Source: Sclerodactyla briareus | Taxonomy: Eukaryota; Echinodermata; Holothuroidea; Dendrochirotida; Sclerodactylidae | Direction: 5' to 3' | Assembly (NCBI GenBank): GCA_026419785.1 | Contig: JAODTK010005821.1 | Span: 1-64,000, forward strand | DNA: 64,000 bases | Part shown: one piece after another, positions 20,511 to 34,102 of the stretch | Layout of the letters: every line of letters starts with the position of its first letter | Numbering within the stretch: position 1 is the stretch's first letter | Notes under the pieces: generated by a model | Database searches by the model: none | What the model was told of the DNA's origin: nothing | What the model saw: only the letters and a program-made list of their open reading frames with translations | Position numbers and translations under genes: made by a program

Positions 20511-23050
20511 TCATATCATAACAGTATTTGGTGTGAGTGCCAGTCGGTGATGTGACCAGTAGTAGTTAAACAGTAAAATAATAATTGCACTTGTTACTAC
20601 TTAACAAGTACATAAGTAAAACCTACCTGACTAACTAATCAGTGCAGTAGGTGTATCATATTTGGAAGGTGGTTGTAAAACAATTCCCAACGGAATGGTA
20701 CATTGCAGTTTTTTAATGCCAAGGTTGAGATGACGCGTGACGGTGTCCTAATAACTAAAGAATTGAAGTATCAAACACGATTGATTGTCTCGCCTGAGTT
20801 AAAAAAGAGACGTGGTGTTCATTTGGGTGTGTATTCATGTGTGGGTGTCACCTTATGGTTGGCATGCATGATTTCTCTGGAACGGTAAGGCAGAAAAGAC
20901 TGATTTGGGATGAAATTTGGTTTGGTAAATACACAAAAGTGATTAGATTCGCCGTGAAATATGCTGATTAAGTTCAATCTAATTTGCATTACATGCAAAA
21001 AATGCAAAGTCTGTGGATTTTATTAGGAATTTGGTGAATAGGGATACTTTTAGTCCCGAATTGTTTTAATAAACATTTCGAGATCACTTGAGGTCATTCG
21101 ATCTGTTAATTTGTTAAATTGAGATTATTTTTTTTTCAAAGTTGCGTCAGTTTAATTAATCTTAAGAATATTATTTACACTGGGACCATGTGCCTACTAA
21201 TAGCGTCAGGAATGTGTGTACGAGCTGATATGTCGTTGCTGCAATTGTTATGCCTTAATTTATTTAAAACATTGAATATCCATTACCGTACTTCATGGAT
21301 TACTGCATTCATCAGGCATTCAGGACCTATCGTCAAATACACTGTGTGTAACCACGAATACCACTATCAATTCCAGATGAGATCAGGTATTGCATGCGGC
21401 ACACGTGGTGAACAAGGAATATACCTCATTAACCCCAATTTTCCGTATTCATTCATTTAATCGAGAGTTGTTGACAATTTAAATCTATATTTCATATTTT
21501 AGAAGCTCTGTCTCATTATTTCTTTGAATAAGTAGTCCACATCAAGTGGAGGTAATACTTTTTCGACCTGCCCTTCAACTGTGGAGTTTATGGATGATTG
21601 AGTTGCCTCACATCTTCAAATAGAAAAGGAATAGATGTTTGAAAGTTTGAACAACGTTTTTCTGTGAAAAAACAACAACCAGTTAGGTGAAATATTTGAT
21701 AACAATACCAGCATACATTTCGGGGGAAACGTATGAGAACGATTTCGGAGTGTTTGACCGTGCCATTTGAGATCGTGTTGGCGCGTCGAAAAGACCTTAG
21801 TGATCGTGGAGGGATATTTCCATGTCTTACCTATCATCTGCTGCATTGCAATTAGAGAATTCCATTTCCAGAAAAACGTAGTGGAGTTGGTATATGGAAA
21901 ACGTTTTCGTTACTGTTCATTTGTGTTACTCGACAGGATATGTTTTTCGAAACATTGAAGGAACATCACACCAAAAAAAAAGAAAGAAAAAAGAAAGAAA
22001 ACAGTTCTGTGTTCGCAAGAAAGCGGCTCTCCAGGAAAACTTCACCACAGTGCGAGTCCCCTGCTGTGTAGCTGGGACTAGTTTCATGAATCTTCCGGCA
22101 TCATATGTTAAAGCGTTCGACTTCCCGAACATCAATTCCGCGATCATCACGAGGCTTAACTGAATTTTTAAAATGTTTCAGGTTAGCCAGACTGTCGTTA
22201 GTGTGAAAAAAAAGCCGGTGATCGTTGAGCGGTGTAAAAATTAGTCCAGGCCTCCCGAGATGATGAGAGCCACGCTTGACGGTGCATCTTGTAACCATCC
22301 ACGTTGAACGCCTGTCTACAGTTTGATGTGGCGACAAATCTTCTCTTTGCCAGCAGTCAGGAATTACATGTATTTGTAATAGTAATAACGTGGTGTTAAA
22401 TTTTATCTGTTATGTATACTACAGTACATGGCTACAGCGAAGCCGCTTGATCGTAGACAGACGGCCATGCCGGCGGTTTAGCAAATAGTTTCCCACCTTT
22501 GAGCGTTGCCGCGTACACCGTATTTAACGGTCTCGCGAGTGAAGTGAGCATTCTGTCTTGGAATAAAATTTCCTCAAGACGGGAGATGGTGGACAGGCCA
22601 AGACGTCACTACTGTAGAGTCGGAACGTAGAGTTGTCAGGTTGTTTTGAAAACTCGACTCCGCCTAGGGGGTAGGCTGAGTTACACTGTCTGCAACATCA
22701 ACGTGTTTAAACAAATGCAGAATGACCTAAACGAATTAGTGAATTATGAATTTAAGTGAATTCTGCTGCATCATATCCGAATTATGAGCGATAGCGCTCG
22801 CGGGTACCTTATGTACCGGTAGTGTTCCGACATGTGAGTGCCTTGGCCAAAAAAAGTGATGTCCTTGAAGAAAATGCCAGAAATTTACTCCGGTAGTTGT
22901 TATTGATTATCAATGCAGGGGGTTCCCCCCCAATCCATATGGTTTGATAGCTTGGCGAATCTTTGATTTTTTTTAAAAAATTCTTTTATTAGGGGATTAT
23001 GGGTATATGGTTTTGGGGTTGTAGCCGCAGTCTCCGCAGCCGCGCCTCCG
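20511..23050. other. No supported gene
   Basis: Short ORFs on both strands only. The minus strand around 21835-22150 has open frames with a good donor (gatag|gtaaga at about 21834), but no acceptor I would accept. Confidence 0.35.
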
Positions 23051-23089
23051 GAAACTAGCTGTTAGCGCAATAAATCTTTAACGCTTTAG

Positions 23090-23530
23090 CCGGATCGATC
23101 TGAAAACTGGTTACATGATCCGGCATAGCAAAATTCTCGGATGAGTTCGAAAGGGGCGTCACTGCAAGTGTGCTGCCCTCTATTTGCGGTTTGAACGAAA
23201 AAACAGAGTCGGTCCGATTACATGAAACTTGGTGGCGATGGGACAACAAATGGTCCCGAAAAACATGGACGGGATTCAAGGTCACCGGAGAGGTCAAATT
23301 TGTGTTTTTTTGCGAAAAATACAGTTAGTCTGATTTACATGAAACTGATGAGTGGGGACGAAAGTGGCGTCCCGAAAAAATGACGGTAATTACAGGTCAC
23401 AGAGGTCAAATTGACTTTATCGGATTTTTCGCACTCTGTAAGATTCGAACGAACTGGAGAATGTGATCTACAGTTGGTCTTGAAAACAGGTGGGCATTCA
23501 AGTCACCAGAGGTCAATGGACATAAACCCA
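23090..23530 (+). repeat. GGTCA-rich diverged tandem repeat
   Basis: About four units of ~110 bp share gaaact(t)ggtggcgatggg-like sequence, tcccgaaaaa and caggtcaccagaggtcaa. They resemble family M modules only in the GGTCA word. Confidence 0.55.
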
Positions 23531-23784
23531 ATGTGATTTCTTCAAACGAGGTCGACAAAGGCCATTTATGGGGGATATCACACGTCGGGCAGTTTACCCG
23601 CCTGCAAATGTCTAGTTTAGGGTTGCCCGTTCACATACATTCATATGAGGGCACACGTGGGGCCATCGGAAAATGGGTCAGGGAACGCACAAAAATTGCG
23701 TTGTCAAAAGACATGATCAAGGGAAAAAGTCCCCCATTTTGCCTGAATTTCGATTTTAGAATGCCTCAAAGTGACGAAAAAATG

Positions 23785-24150
23785 GACAAATTCGCTTCGA
23801 AAGCACTGAAAAGTGAACAATTTTGTGTTCGCGCGCGTACTAGGGTGGATTTGTCCCGTGCTTGCCCATCATCTCCGCAACACAGGGACGTTAGCTAGGG
23901 TTCATAGGACTGGGGGGGGGGCGGGGGGAAGAAGTAAAAATTTCCAAAGGCTGGGGACTAGACAAATTCGCCTCGAATTGCACTGAAAAAGTGAACAAAT
24001 TTTGGTGTTTCGCAGCGTACAGTGGTGGATTTTTGTCCGTTAATGTCCCATCATCTCCGCAAACAGGGAGTTGCTAGGTTCATCATATGATCCATCGGCG
24101 GCGGGGGGGGGGGGGGGGGCGGGGGGGGGTGGAAGAGTAAAATCCAAATG
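23785..24150 (+). repeat. 176-bp direct duplication with poly-G tails
   Basis: gacaaattcgcttcgaaagc at 23785 recurs as gacaaattcgcctcgaattg at 23961. The two copies share catcatctccgcaacacagg and both run into G-rich tracts (about 23911 and 24100), then gaagagtaaaa. Confidence 0.7.
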
Positions 24151-27100
24151 GCTAGATTAATTTTTTCAACCCACCCCACCCCCTATAATGGAAAGGTGCA
24201 GTTTGACGCTACATTTTTCTGACATCTGAGGGGCTCCCGGCCCTTGTTAATTTTTAGAGGGTTTTGTCAAAAACTTGTGAAATGTATCAATCGAGACGAG
24301 AGTTCACAGATATGGATTTCGGTGAAGTGAGTTCAATTGAGCCCATCTCATCTGAGAATGCCTTTCGGAGATGGAATGTGGACATCCACCGAATGTACGG
24401 AAGATGGCGACTCGGGACATCAAAGCTCGAGTTAGATACACAAGTAACACAACGATATTATTATATAACTGTAGTAGGCCTAATCTCTATACCAAGTGTA
24501 TTATAGTGCATTCAGGACTGGCATTAAGTGGCACTCCGGTAGTTGGAAGGGGAGGGAGTGGCCGGCTGGTCGCCCCTCCCCTTTGCAAATTGTTGGAGTT
24601 CCCTGTGACCGTAGATGCAATTTGGTGCAATACAGCACTCAAAACGCTCACTCATCCGACATAATTAGCATTTTACAGGTCGAGATGCGATTTGTTTTGC
24701 TCTGCCAAATCAAATCGAGGGGCAGAAATAGGATTAAGTACAAATTTATATTCACTTTTCAGAGGCCGCCGATAGCCCCATCCACCCACTCTAGAGAATT
24801 TTGCATTCAGGTGGCCTCAGAGGCAATCTGATGCAAATGGACAAGCCTACATTCACAGAGGTCAGAATAAGTAGCATTTTCACGTCTAGATGTGACTTGC
24901 TACTAAGGGATCTTGTAGTGTGATTTTTTCTGCTGATTGTTAATGACTACTATGGGCAGTAAGAGGCTCTTCTTTTGGGGTTGGTGTAATTCTTACCTGA
25001 CAGCGGACCGCCAATATAGGCATACGGGTAGTACAGTACCGTGGCCCCATTTTGGTGTTTTTGGGCATTCTATCATAAACTTTGCAAAGTCAGCCGGTGG
25101 AGTCGCAGATTTTCATACTGGGGCCACAAGGGAGGCAGGGACATTTTCAGTGGCAAAAAAACTATCTAAGCGGATAGCGCCACCATTCGTTGGCGCGGAG
25201 CGTCCAAGCGCAATTTTGGTTTGCGCAAGCTTCGCCAGATGGTCGGAAATTAGCTCTCCCAGGCGTTGTGGGATGCCACACCTGGGCATTTTTGTGATCA
25301 AAATTTTTGTAATCGGTGGAAAGTTTGAAACATTTTATCAGACCGCTCTATCGATGCCTCGGCTTTAACTAATGTTCAACAGGTTGTGATCCTTACACTG
25401 CAACCAGTGCACGCCAAAGCGCGAATTTTTTTTAGAGGGGGGGGGGGGTTCCCTGGAATCTGGGAAAAGCAGGATCTCGTTGTCCACGCTTTCAGCTGAC
25501 TATCAAGACGCTATTTGTATATTTTAAATCCCATGCAGAGTACGAAATTGCACTAGCCTAAGTTAAAATAATGCTTGTGGGGGGGGGGGGTGGGGGGTTT
25601 TTCAAATTGCAGATTTTACACCTTTTTCCGTATTTATGTAAGCGTAATATAAGCCTTGGCTACCCTAATTCTAATCATAGCAAAGACACAATTGATGGAT
25701 ACAATACGCGACAGGCCAATCAGGCCGGTTCGTTGTAACATGCGTGTTTAATTTAAAGAAGAAGTACGTAATGTTCACTGTGCGCGCGAAGCGAGCAAAA
25801 TTTTGCAATTATATCTGGTAACCAAGGCAAATTCTTTGTTGTACTGTATTCACCGTTTTTTTACATGAATAAGAATAGTCCTCTTGGTTGAGTTGGAAAA
25901 TTCACAAGTTGAGGCCCTCGGACCTCAGTAGTAAAATATTACAACCTGGCATCTGCAGGAAATTCAAATGGATATTCGAAAAAATTCCAACTGCAAGGTG
26001 GCTCTGACCATTTTGGGGGGTGGACACCCCCCCGCCCCCCCCCCTGTTCAGCGACCCCCGTCCCTGTCCGCAAACTTTATGGAAATTACCGCCTCATTTG
26101 GCCCCATTCTAAACTTTATACTATTTGTTAGGTGGAATTCATACAAACAAAATACTCATTGAACTTGAAAACTTCAATCAATCAATTTTTGATTATAAAC
26201 TACTTAGCCTCCGGTCCGGTTTCCTCTCCATCGACAACGCGCAATTTGGAACTGCAGTAGCCAAGGATGCTTGAGAATTTAACGCATGTTTTCGCCAGAT
26301 TACTGCTACTCCGAAATTCCGTGCTATTTCGGGCATGACGCATATCATGGTTGAGGCCAGCGTGGTGAAGCTAGCTAAATGTCCCACTTTTTCTGGTGAG
26401 ATTGTTTTTCCCATATGGAGTACAAATGGTTGGATATTATGGCCAAAACGTTAAAGTCGGGACAGAGTAAGCCGCATGAGGTCTGACAAAAAGGGGTCAA
26501 ATCCCACGCTCCAGGATTTGTGATCACGAAAATGCCCAGAGTAAAGCCTCAGGCATGCAGCCTGAAACCGCCCGGAGAGGTTCAGTTCCGGCCCATTGGA
26601 CGGGCTGCGCAAAATTTTTCTTTTTCTGCGACTCGGGATAGTAGTGTTCTCGCGCCACCCGAAACAAAGTCGGAGCCCCCCGTTATGCTTCCTCGTATGA
26701 AAAGTCTAGTGACGCCATTACTATTTGCAAATTTGAAAAAAGAGTATTTTTCAGCAAAAAATGTATGGGGGCGACCACTTGTGCAAGTGGGTTTGCATGC
26801 ACGGTGAACATTACTAACCAATAAAATAGCCATCGAATATTCGGCCCAGGGAACGCCAACATCAGGCAAAGGACATGATGCAAAATTCAGGCGAGGATAG
26901 TTTATATCCAAAAATTGTCTGACTTTCGATGGGATGTCCAAACGTGAAAAAGTTTTCGTGAGCGCTCCGCGCAGTTGCGGTTTTACTTCTTTGTGTGTGT
27001 TGTACTCATCCGGCCCTGTCTTGTCCTGATCGGAAGTGCCCTCCCATGCGCCTGTGGTCGCAAATATGATTAAAAATGGGGCGTAATCTTTGAGTACAAA

Positions 27101-27500
27101 AACTCAGGCCTATCGTAAGGTAAACGGTCAAAGATGTAAGGCAATGTCGTTTGGCAAAATGAAATTCTGCAAAATCTCGAGCTTTCGCGCGAACGTACTG
27201 GTTGTTGCCATTGCCCCCATTTCCATTGCTCTTCAGACTGTAACCTCACTTGCATGGTATTCAGGAATGTCACAGCACCCAATCAACAGCCTCGAATTGA
27301 TCCCCAAGGCCTAAGGTTGGAGAAGCTTGGGTCTGCTGAAATAACTTTTTTTAATCAATTTTAGAATACGGCTTGAACTGTCCCTAAGGCTACGAGAAGT
27401 GCTGTTCCTGCAATTAGGGGGGTCGTTCAACGAAAAAGGTTATTGTACGCTACGCGCCAAACTAGTGTGGCCGGCTCCGCTCAGATAGTATTAATCTTGT
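24151..27500. other. No supported gene; several poly-G and poly-C runs
   Basis: Repeated GC-rich spacers with runs of 8-15 G or C near 25435, 25580 and 26020. Open frames (for example minus strand 26193-26414) have no splice or start signals that I can defend. Confidence 0.35.
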
Positions 27501-27504
27501 CCGT

Positions 27505-27515
27505 CCCCCACCCCC

Positions 27516-27567
<52 letters not shown>

Positions 27568-27627
27568 ACAACCACCCCCCACACCCCCACCGCCCCCCCC
27601 CCCCCCCCCCCCACACCCCCCCCTCCC
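27505..27627. repeat. Poly-C tract with short breaks
   Basis: More than 50 consecutive C, then C-rich sequence broken by A and G. The Gly- or Pro-rich ORFs across it are artefacts of the tract. Its true length is doubtful in any assembly. Confidence 0.95.
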
Positions 27628-27890
27628 AATCGCCAACACAAACCGCCAGCCCTTGGTCCGTAAAAACAACAACAGAATTTAACCCAATTACGTACAAGAT
27701 TGGCAACAGATTGATCCTGGGGGCCTCCCTTGGGTATTTCCCAATTTGAGAGGTACGCGACGAAGCAGTAACCGTACGAGGAATAATTGTATGTTTTCAT
27801 AATTTTGAATGCAACCAGGGATAGCATGGCGCAATTTCAATGTGAGTGGCATTGAGAAAATAGTTATCAGTTTTTGGCTTATATTTTCAG

Positions 27891-28056
27891 TGTTTTCTTA
27901 ATCATCTGTGTGAAACGAACTTCAAGAATCAAAAGCCAAAGGGACGTACCGAATAACGGGGTTTCATACGTTGTCGGATCTCACGAAGTTAGTGTGCATG
28001 AGCTTGAGATTCGGGTTTATAGCCTTGTCTCAAGGCATCGCCTTCCACACGAATAG
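27891..28056 (+). CDS. Candidate terminal exon with possible membrane segment
   Basis: The acceptor ttttggcttatattttcag opens VFLIICVKRTSRIKSQRD, then PNNGVSYVVGSHEVSVHE, ending VSRHRLPHE and TAG (54 codons). A short hydrophobic start followed by basic residues looks like the end of a transmembrane helix and a cytoplasmic tail. There is no frame slip. A plus-strand AATAAA lies at 28359-28364. The family is not recognised. Confidence 0.4.
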
Positions 28057-28139
28057 TGAACCTAATTCCTGGTCATGGTAACGATGAATACCTGTGCCTG
28101 CACGATGGATGAAAACCGTTCGCTCACGACCTATAACAC

Positions 28140-28350
28140 CCCTGGCTGCATGGCAGCTAACGCAGCGGCGCCTACTTAAGTTATTCCGTACCCACTTTTG
28201 CACTGGTAGCGTAAAGACATTCGAGGAGGCATTGCCTGTTTAACCACCCACTGAGGAAAAAAAAAAAGCCACGGGCTTACAATAGGATTCGAACTCACTA
28301 TTTATGGATCTCAAGTTCCGGAGCTCTACCTAACTAAAATATGAATGCAA
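28140..28350 (-). mobile_element. tRNA-derived SINE
   Basis: On the minus strand the head reads tagttaggtagagctccgg (A-box-like), then gagttcgaatcc (B-box-like), then a T-run and a body. The cloverleaf is too degenerate for a working tRNA, and unrelated body sequence follows, as in SINEs. Confidence 0.6.
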
Positions 28351-28559
28351 AATTAAGGAATAAACTTGCAACTGGGAGACTGTACTGGTGAATATAAACA
28401 GGGAGACTCTTAATTTAGGTAAATAAGGACGAGGCGCAGCCGAGTTCGTTTTAAGTACATTCAGAGTCGAGACTGTTTATGAACAGTGAAGTCGATATCT
28501 GCTGCAGTTTATTCATATTTACAACCGCAAATGAGGAATTATTCCAAACAATTAGAGTA

Positions 28560-29000
28560 CCTATATCTCTATAGATTATATCTTGTATCTCTAAACAGTA
28601 ATAAGCAGCTAGGGTAACTGTTGTGTTGGTTCAATCGAAATAAATGTGCATTTGCGTACCCTACACAAAACTTGGCAGTGCGTGCTGTGCGGACTTCTAC
28701 GAGCGCAATACAAACCACGCGTGGCAAACCCGGAGGGTCCTGCGCGTGGGAACTGGCGTTCACTAAGGAACGAGCATACGGTTCGTTTCGCTCCGTTTGT
28801 ATTCCGTGAGGCAGTACGCCCTCTGAAAAGCGCGTATACTGAACGCCGGACTGTGCGCGTTTTGTAAACAGAAAACTTCAACGGCTCACGCAACCTCACA
28901 TTCGCGTTCAAAAAAGTACTGCGTTTATTAAACACGCAGAAAAATCGAGCGAGTATTCGATTGTTGCTGTTACTCTGAAACAAGCTGACGTTATGGCAAA
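28560..29000. other. GC-rich unassigned block
   Basis: Higher GC than its surroundings, with words such as cgtacc, gcgcgtt and acgaacgc repeated in both orientations. It may be a small palindromic DNA element. No gene was recognised. Confidence 0.3.
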
Positions 29001-29584
29001 AATGATGAGTCCGCTACGTGATTGGGAGTAGCCAATCAGATCCTGATTGCAATAACGGTGGCTTGGGGTTGTAGACTATGATGAAAGTATTTGTTATTGT
29101 CGCTTCATGAGGACATGATCATATTCTGCATCGATACCGGCAGTGGTCGGAACATAAGCATTAATGAAAACACTCTATGGTCAGTATTCACACGTGAAAT
29201 CGCGTGTTTAGTTTAGTTGCGGCCGGACTGGGTCAGAAACACCACGGTCTTTCAGAGGCCCACAGACACATTTACGGGAGTTGAACATTAAAATCGTTCG
29301 TTCCCAGACTGGGAACAATTTTTTCGATTATGACCAAATTTCATTGCCAGGCGTTTTACGGTATGAGCCTGTAGTACTATTATGGCCAGTAATGTTATGT
29401 TTAACCCCTTATTATCGTTGCTCATTTGCTGTTATATATTTATCCATAATGATCCATCTACCTATGGGAGCTGTCGACTACCATTCACCCACGGCCCGTA
29501 TAAGTAAGCTACCAGTATTTGAGGAAGGGTGGGCGGTGCACTACAGACTTTCGTGCAGGCTTTACAAATAAAATATAGCCACGA

Positions 29585-29830
29585 TTTTTTTAGCTGCGGA
29601 TAAGCACCTTCAAGTCATCATGTCTCGCCCGTCCTGTTGGTTCGTCCGATTGTTGTCCACTGCACGCATAACTGTCGAACGTACATGCGATCAATTTAAA
29701 ACTTGGTGGTTGGATGAAACACGGCCATGCGATGGCTAGACCGAGTTACATTTTGTGTGCATAGTGTGAGTTAGTTTTTTAATTAGATATATTATTTACC
29801 CCATTCAGTCTTATCCACAGTCATGCCAAC
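29585..29830 (+). repeat. Family T dispersed repeat, copy 1
   Basis: It starts at ttttagctgcggataagcac and shares acatgcgatcaatttaaaac, cttggtggttggatgaa and a tail with the copies at 34103 and 39113. It has no coding capacity and no tRNA-like boxes. Confidence 0.7.
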
Positions 29831-31879
29831 GAGCTTCTGTGAGAGAGGTCAGAATTTACATTACTCCAAATCTCTGCAGAGCAGGCAGACGGTAGCAGGG
29901 GGAATGTTTATTTGAACTGTCACAGCAGGTCAAGAGAAGCTACCTACAGTGAAGCTAGCTAGCAGCATGAGCAGCGACTGTATTATGATGATATAAATCA
30001 ACTTCTGAGTGTTTCAACAATAATCACAACTGTATTGGACGGAAAATAGAATTATCCCAGGTAATATGTGCAAACGTACTATGCTATAGGTTGAGAGTTG
30101 GGGATTTGTGATCAGAATTTCAGTGGGAAAATTGTGCAGGTCATGTAGAGGTCACCAAGGCCATGTGAGGTAAAAGTACATGAATGTTTCAAATTTCCAA
30201 ACGTGCGTGGTTTATGAGGTTTTAAACCAACAAGTTGAGATATTAGTCAACAATCAAGGTATTGGCGAAAGGTCTTCGAGGTCAGATCAATACTCAACCA
30301 GAGATGCTAATTGGGTTGAATGAAAGTTGGGATACATAGGCAACATTCATGCAATTTTTAATTTTATCTGTTACAGTCTTTGAACTAATATTTCGAATGA
30401 AACTCGATAGGCCGACAAATAGTCAACTTTTGTTCCCAAATATTTGAAGGTCATTTGGGGGTCATCCAGGTCAAATGAGGAACAGTGTCCAATTCGAAAC
30501 ATGGTAGGCTACATAAAATAGCTGGTGGTCGTGAATATGTAAAAGCTTTCGGAAGTCATCCAAGATTAATTTAGGCTACCAGTAGCTCGGGAAGAGTGGC
30601 CAATCGCGATGTTTTTGCCTTTCTTAAACTGGACGAGACAGACATCAATGATAAGTGGACGGACTAGTGTCAAGTCGTTACGTCGAGTCTGGGGCAAAGT
30701 TTTCCAAAATAAAAAGTAATGCAACTGTTGTCAATCCGAGGCTGTTCTATATATGTAGCTTTAATATATGTTACTCTAAAAAACGAAACAAGAGAACCAG
30801 AGAGAACCATAGTTCAGAGCTCAAACTGGACAAATATTCAATACTAGGGACTGGTATGACTGTATGATGTGTTTTTCTGCGTCGTGCATTGATCAGTCCG
30901 TAGTGCCACAAAAACCATGGCGATGTGTTATTATTCATTTCTATCGGTTTTTAGACAGAGTTGTGTCAGAAAATAGTGAATCACATGTATGCAGATTCTG
31001 ATAGCGCTGTCTCACTAGGGTAGACCGTAAACTAATGGTGCAGCAGATATTTGGTTGTTCATAATATGTCAAACAAGAGTCCAATGGCACAGAGTTAGCG
31101 CACCTGGCATTTGTATTTTGTAGCAGTTCTTCAGTGTGAGTGAAATCGCAATTTGCAAGAATCATAAAATGGTACAAGAGAAACACCCAATATTACCACA
31201 ATTATCAAATGTTAATCGAACATCTCATCTACTACATAAGCGCACATCGTCGATAGCGACTGATTGGGACGTTTCAAACCAAATGGCGAGAACTGAGTCA
31301 TAGATGACAATTGTTATTTTCATACAATCTGTCTGTAGGAAGTGAGAGAGGTTGACACATGTACCATTGGAAATGATAATATGACCAACCGCAGTGATCA
31401 TTGTCCACTGATTGAACTGGGTTTCTACGGATTTCAGGAAAGCCATCGATGGCAATCTTGGCCATTTTGTTTGTGGATGAGCACCGGCGATAACTCGGCT
31501 TCTCTTCCTAACTCGTGCTCAGTTTATATCAAGACAGGAGTAAGAACTGCCAAACCTGCTTAGGGAATGCACAATTTAGGCCCACCTCGGACGAACGATC
31601 AGTGAATTCCGGGATCCGACTACGTTCCTGGAACTTAAGAAGAAGCTGATGATTCAAGTCACGTGATGCTTACAACACTGCATATGAAACGGCGTCTCGA
31701 GCATCCATAGCATTTATTCGCAATTAAAGGGAGGGCAAAAGTATGCAGGAACTCGCCGATACTTCAATGACAACCCAATGCCTTCCCATATCAAATAGAC
31801 ACAGTTGGCGGGAAACTGCCAAAGTGTATATCCCACCTCGCGAATTGTAGTGGGTGAAGCTAGTTATATAGTTTGAACA
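29831..31879. other. No supported gene
   Basis: It contains a few GGTCA-rich stretches (about 30130-30480). A minus-strand frame at 31225-31455 ends VAIDDVRLC, which recalls the end of MAM domains, but nothing else supports one. Confidence 0.35.
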
Positions 31880-32720
31880 TGTGATTGTGGAAATCGGACC
31901 AACTTTCGAACAATGCGCAAATTGGGCAATTTAGCACCACGGACCTCTGAGTCGACGAAAATGTCTCCACTTTTTCGGGACCAAACATCGTCCACACCTA
32001 AATTTCGTTGAATCGATAAACTTTCGTTAGAGGCATATTTGACCTAGGTGACGTGAAAGGACTTTCACTTCTTCAAGGACCAATTTTTTTATAGTCCCCA
32101 CCTACCAAGTTCGTGGGAAAATCGAACCAAGCCTTTCGAAAAATGCGCAAATATGAGATTGAGGGTGACTGTGACCGTATGATGACCCCCCCAAAATGTC
32201 CTTCACTTTATTTCGGGCCAAACATCGTCCACACCTTCTAAGTTTCTTGGAATCCGACAAATTTGAACTCGCGTAAATTTGACTCTGGGACCTTAAAATG
32301 ACCTTCATTTTTTCCGGGACCCGAACATAGTCTAACCCACCAAGTTTTCATGAACTTTAAAAAAGGCGCAAAATCATGCAAAGTAGCGTGACCTTGCAGT
32401 GTGGCAACATCCACTTCGAACCCATCTGAGATTTCACTATGGTGGACATGGTTCAAGTTTCGGCACTCAAACGGACCTGTGTGGGAGAGTTATTGCGCTA
32501 ACGAGGAAAATCTTCCAATCGTAAATTATGCAAATTAAGCGGTCCCGTTCATGTGGCGACGCCCCACTTTTGAACTCATCCGAGATTTCACTCAGGCGGA
32601 CATGGGTGCCAAGCTTCGGCTGATGAAACGGACAACGTGTTGGAGAGTTATTGCGCACACAAGAAACGCGGCGGACGCAGACGCGGGGGAGAGGCGATGA
32701 CCAAAAACCATAATATCCCG
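31880..32720 (+). repeat. Diverged tandem repeat array
   Basis: Units share gggaccaaacatcgtccaca, aagtttcgtggaatcga and, later, catccgagatttcactcagg and gagagttattgcgc. The array ends in gcggacgcagacgcggg. No protein frame is conserved between units. Confidence 0.65.
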
Positions 32721-32899
32721 AAGTGGGGAAATAATAAACCTCTTTACTACCCCATGGAGTCAAAGGTACTATACTTGGGCTAATATCTTTCAGGAGGGAT
32801 ATTAAATGAGGTGCCCAACCTACCCACCCAATGGTAAACCTTTTAGGAGGAAAGGTGTCGCCAATGCCAACAAGCCATATCTATCTTCCTATCTCCAGT

Positions 32900-33105
32900 T
32901 CTCCACCCGTGTTCAGCGAGAGACACTGTCAATGCGGTGAGGGTGGATCAAGGCGCAGTGGGGTCCTAACGAGCCACACGGCCCGGACAGGCAGGTCAAG
33001 TGACTTTCTCAAGGTATAACGAACATGATCGGTACACAAGATGGGTTCTGAACTCGCAATCAAATGATCGAGTCCAACGCTCTCGACTGAGCTATGATAG
33101 TCAAC
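32900..33105 (-). mobile_element. tRNA-derived SINE
   Basis: The minus-strand head at about 33103 reads catagctcagtcgagagcg (A box) and tgcgagttcagaaccc (B box). It is followed by ccttgagaaagtcacttgac, a word typical of SINE bodies in many invertebrates. Confidence 0.6.
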
Positions 33106-33419
33106 AGTATAGGCTACTCCCATGTCACCACACACACATAGGAGGGATGCTACCAAGTGAGGGTATTATAAAGTGTCAAAAAAGTAACACCATACCATAG
33201 AAATGTAATTTCAAGAACAAACAGCAAATATGCGAACTATATGAGTCACAGTATTCGTTCTACAATAGGCTTAGCAAAACCACCCGGTGCTTCTTGAAAA
33301 CACTTCTGGGACTTTTTATAACTGGACTTGGAGACTGAAGCTGGACTGTTTGATGTAGTACGTTATGTCTGACTGAACAATCCCCTTAACAATCAACCTT
33401 CTCTTCACTGCTATAGGGC

Positions 33420-33902
33420 TCAAGGCCATTGTCCACAGATTGGGGATTATGGCAACTTTTTAACATAAATTGCCCCCGAATCCCCAAAGGTGCCGCTTGT
33501 CACTGAGAACACTGAGCAAGAATTACGAAAATACAATTTTTTTGTGAAGGGGATACATTTTCAGATTTTTCACACAATGGCCCATACCTCCTTTAATGCC
33601 ATTTGTCCTTGACTTAGGGCGGTCAAGTCACCCAGCCGTCAAGAATCTGTCGCAACTTTGATCAACTTAATCAAAGCAATGTTTAGGGGCGAAAACAATG
33701 CAATTTGCATAGCTACAATGTGAACAGATTGCCTACTCCCCCCTTTAATGAACCTTTCACTTGTAATTCCTGTGGGACGCGTAGGTACCACTAGTCATTG
33801 ATTACACTGGTCAAGTATCATGGCAATGAGGCAATCCGACCTAAACTGCGGAGGACGTAGCGTTTGCAGTTTTCCTCATATTGGACCATTGTTGCCACTT
33901 TA
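33420..33902 (+). repeat. P-family repeat, left part split by the TIR element
   Basis: It shares ctttaatgccatttg, cactagtcattgattaca and tatcatggcaatg with 37702-38210 and with 61750-63480. It is interrupted at cacttta, and sequence continues at 37702 with ctttatgccatatgaccgtg, so the element at 33903-37701 inserted here. Confidence 0.75.
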
Positions 33903-34102
33903 AGCGCTGTTTCACACTTGTGCGATTCGATACGATACATAAATTTATCTGATGGATTGTTCACACTTGTGCGATAAAAGGTCGTACGATAATTTTATCG
34001 GACGTCCCGACGCCTAAACATATAGTAGTGGTGTTTTAGTAGGAAGCCCAAGTTTTTCCTCTTTTGTCGCTTCAAGGCGGGTGGATACCTGGTCGGCAGA
34101 TT

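Noticed and set aside
26193-26414. 73-codon minus-strand ORF (KTISPEKVGHLASF)
   Set aside because: Looks protein-like but has no acceptor, donor or start context, and lies in repeat-like GC-rich sequence.
27462-27827. Gly-rich minus-strand and Pro-rich plus-strand ORFs
   Set aside because: Translations of the poly-C/poly-G tract.
28255-28350. Functional tRNA gene
   Set aside because: A- and B-box-like words are present, but the acceptor stem does not pair and a SINE body follows.
31225-31455. Possible MAM-domain end (VAIDDVRLC) on the minus strand
   Set aside because: Only one short word agrees; no Cys pattern or second motif of the domain, and no splice sites.
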